From positions 1 through 5,441 of the forward strand of contig CAJMDR010000164.1 in NCBI GenBank assembly GCA_905212215.1: 5,441 nt of DNA. Direction: 5' to 3'. The notes beneath the pieces were generated by a model, which worked only from the letters and a program-made list of their open reading frames with translations, did no database searches and was not told where the DNA came from. The translations under genes were made by a program, and so were the position numbers. This document shows, piece by piece, positions 5,423 through 5,441 of the stretch (the first letter of the stretch is position 1; every line of letters starts with the position of its first letter). This DNA comes from an uncultured Porphyromonadaceae bacterium. GTDB lineage: Bacteria > Bacteroidota > Bacteroidia > Bacteroidales > Muribaculaceae.

Positions 5423-5441
5423 TCGCTTTATTGAGTGTCTT

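Noticed and set aside
1..5441. CRISPR array, tRNA or rRNA genes, insertion sequence
   Set aside because: No regularly spaced repeats, cloverleaf-like segments, rRNA-like stretches or transposase motifs were seen on either strand.

Overview
The window looks like the conserved mobilization and replication core of a mobilizable element from a Bacteroidales genome, probably a gut Bacteroides, Prevotella or Muribaculaceae relative. The evidence is the run of families typical of such elements (a DUF3853-type helix-turn-helix protein, a RepA-like ATPase, a zinc-less CHC2/TOPRIM primase, a DUF3408-type protein, a MobC-type relaxosome protein and a BmgA/MobA-type MOBP relaxase). Most starts lack a Shine-Dalgarno sequence, and there are TAnnTTTG-type Bacteroidetes promoter boxes. 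The sequence alone does not settle genus or family. No integrase, plasmid initiator or attachment site is visible, so an integrated mobilizable element and a mobilizable plasmid both remain possible.

Layout, all genes on the + strand. Positions 1-410 hold the 3' part of an unrecognised gene. Positions 411-647 hold no gene; they contain a long perfect stem-loop (485-521) and a candidate promoter -7 box (572-579). From 648 a compact run follows: DUF3853 protein (648-977), ATPase/helicase (974-2017, translationally coupled through a perfect Shine-Dalgarno), an 86-base gap with TTGGTTT repeats, primase (2104-2991), and a DUF3408 protein (2978-3475) overlapping the primase end. A highly structured 179-base gap (3476-3654) is the best oriT candidate. 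MobC (3655-4050) and the relaxase (4047-5255, ATGA overlap) follow, closed by a strong intrinsic terminator (5261-5302). The last 140 bases are AT-rich and contain a good candidate promoter firing out of the window to the right.

How the genes would work together (inference from family knowledge): MobC and the relaxase nick oriT and lead the strand into a conjugation apparatus supplied by a co-resident conjugative element. The ATPase, as a replicative helicase, and the primase could re-copy the transferred or excised strand. The DUF3853 protein is a likely DNA-binding accessory or excision/regulatory factor. The parts resemble an IncQ-type helicase + primase + relaxase set, but carried by separate, unrelated-looking genes.
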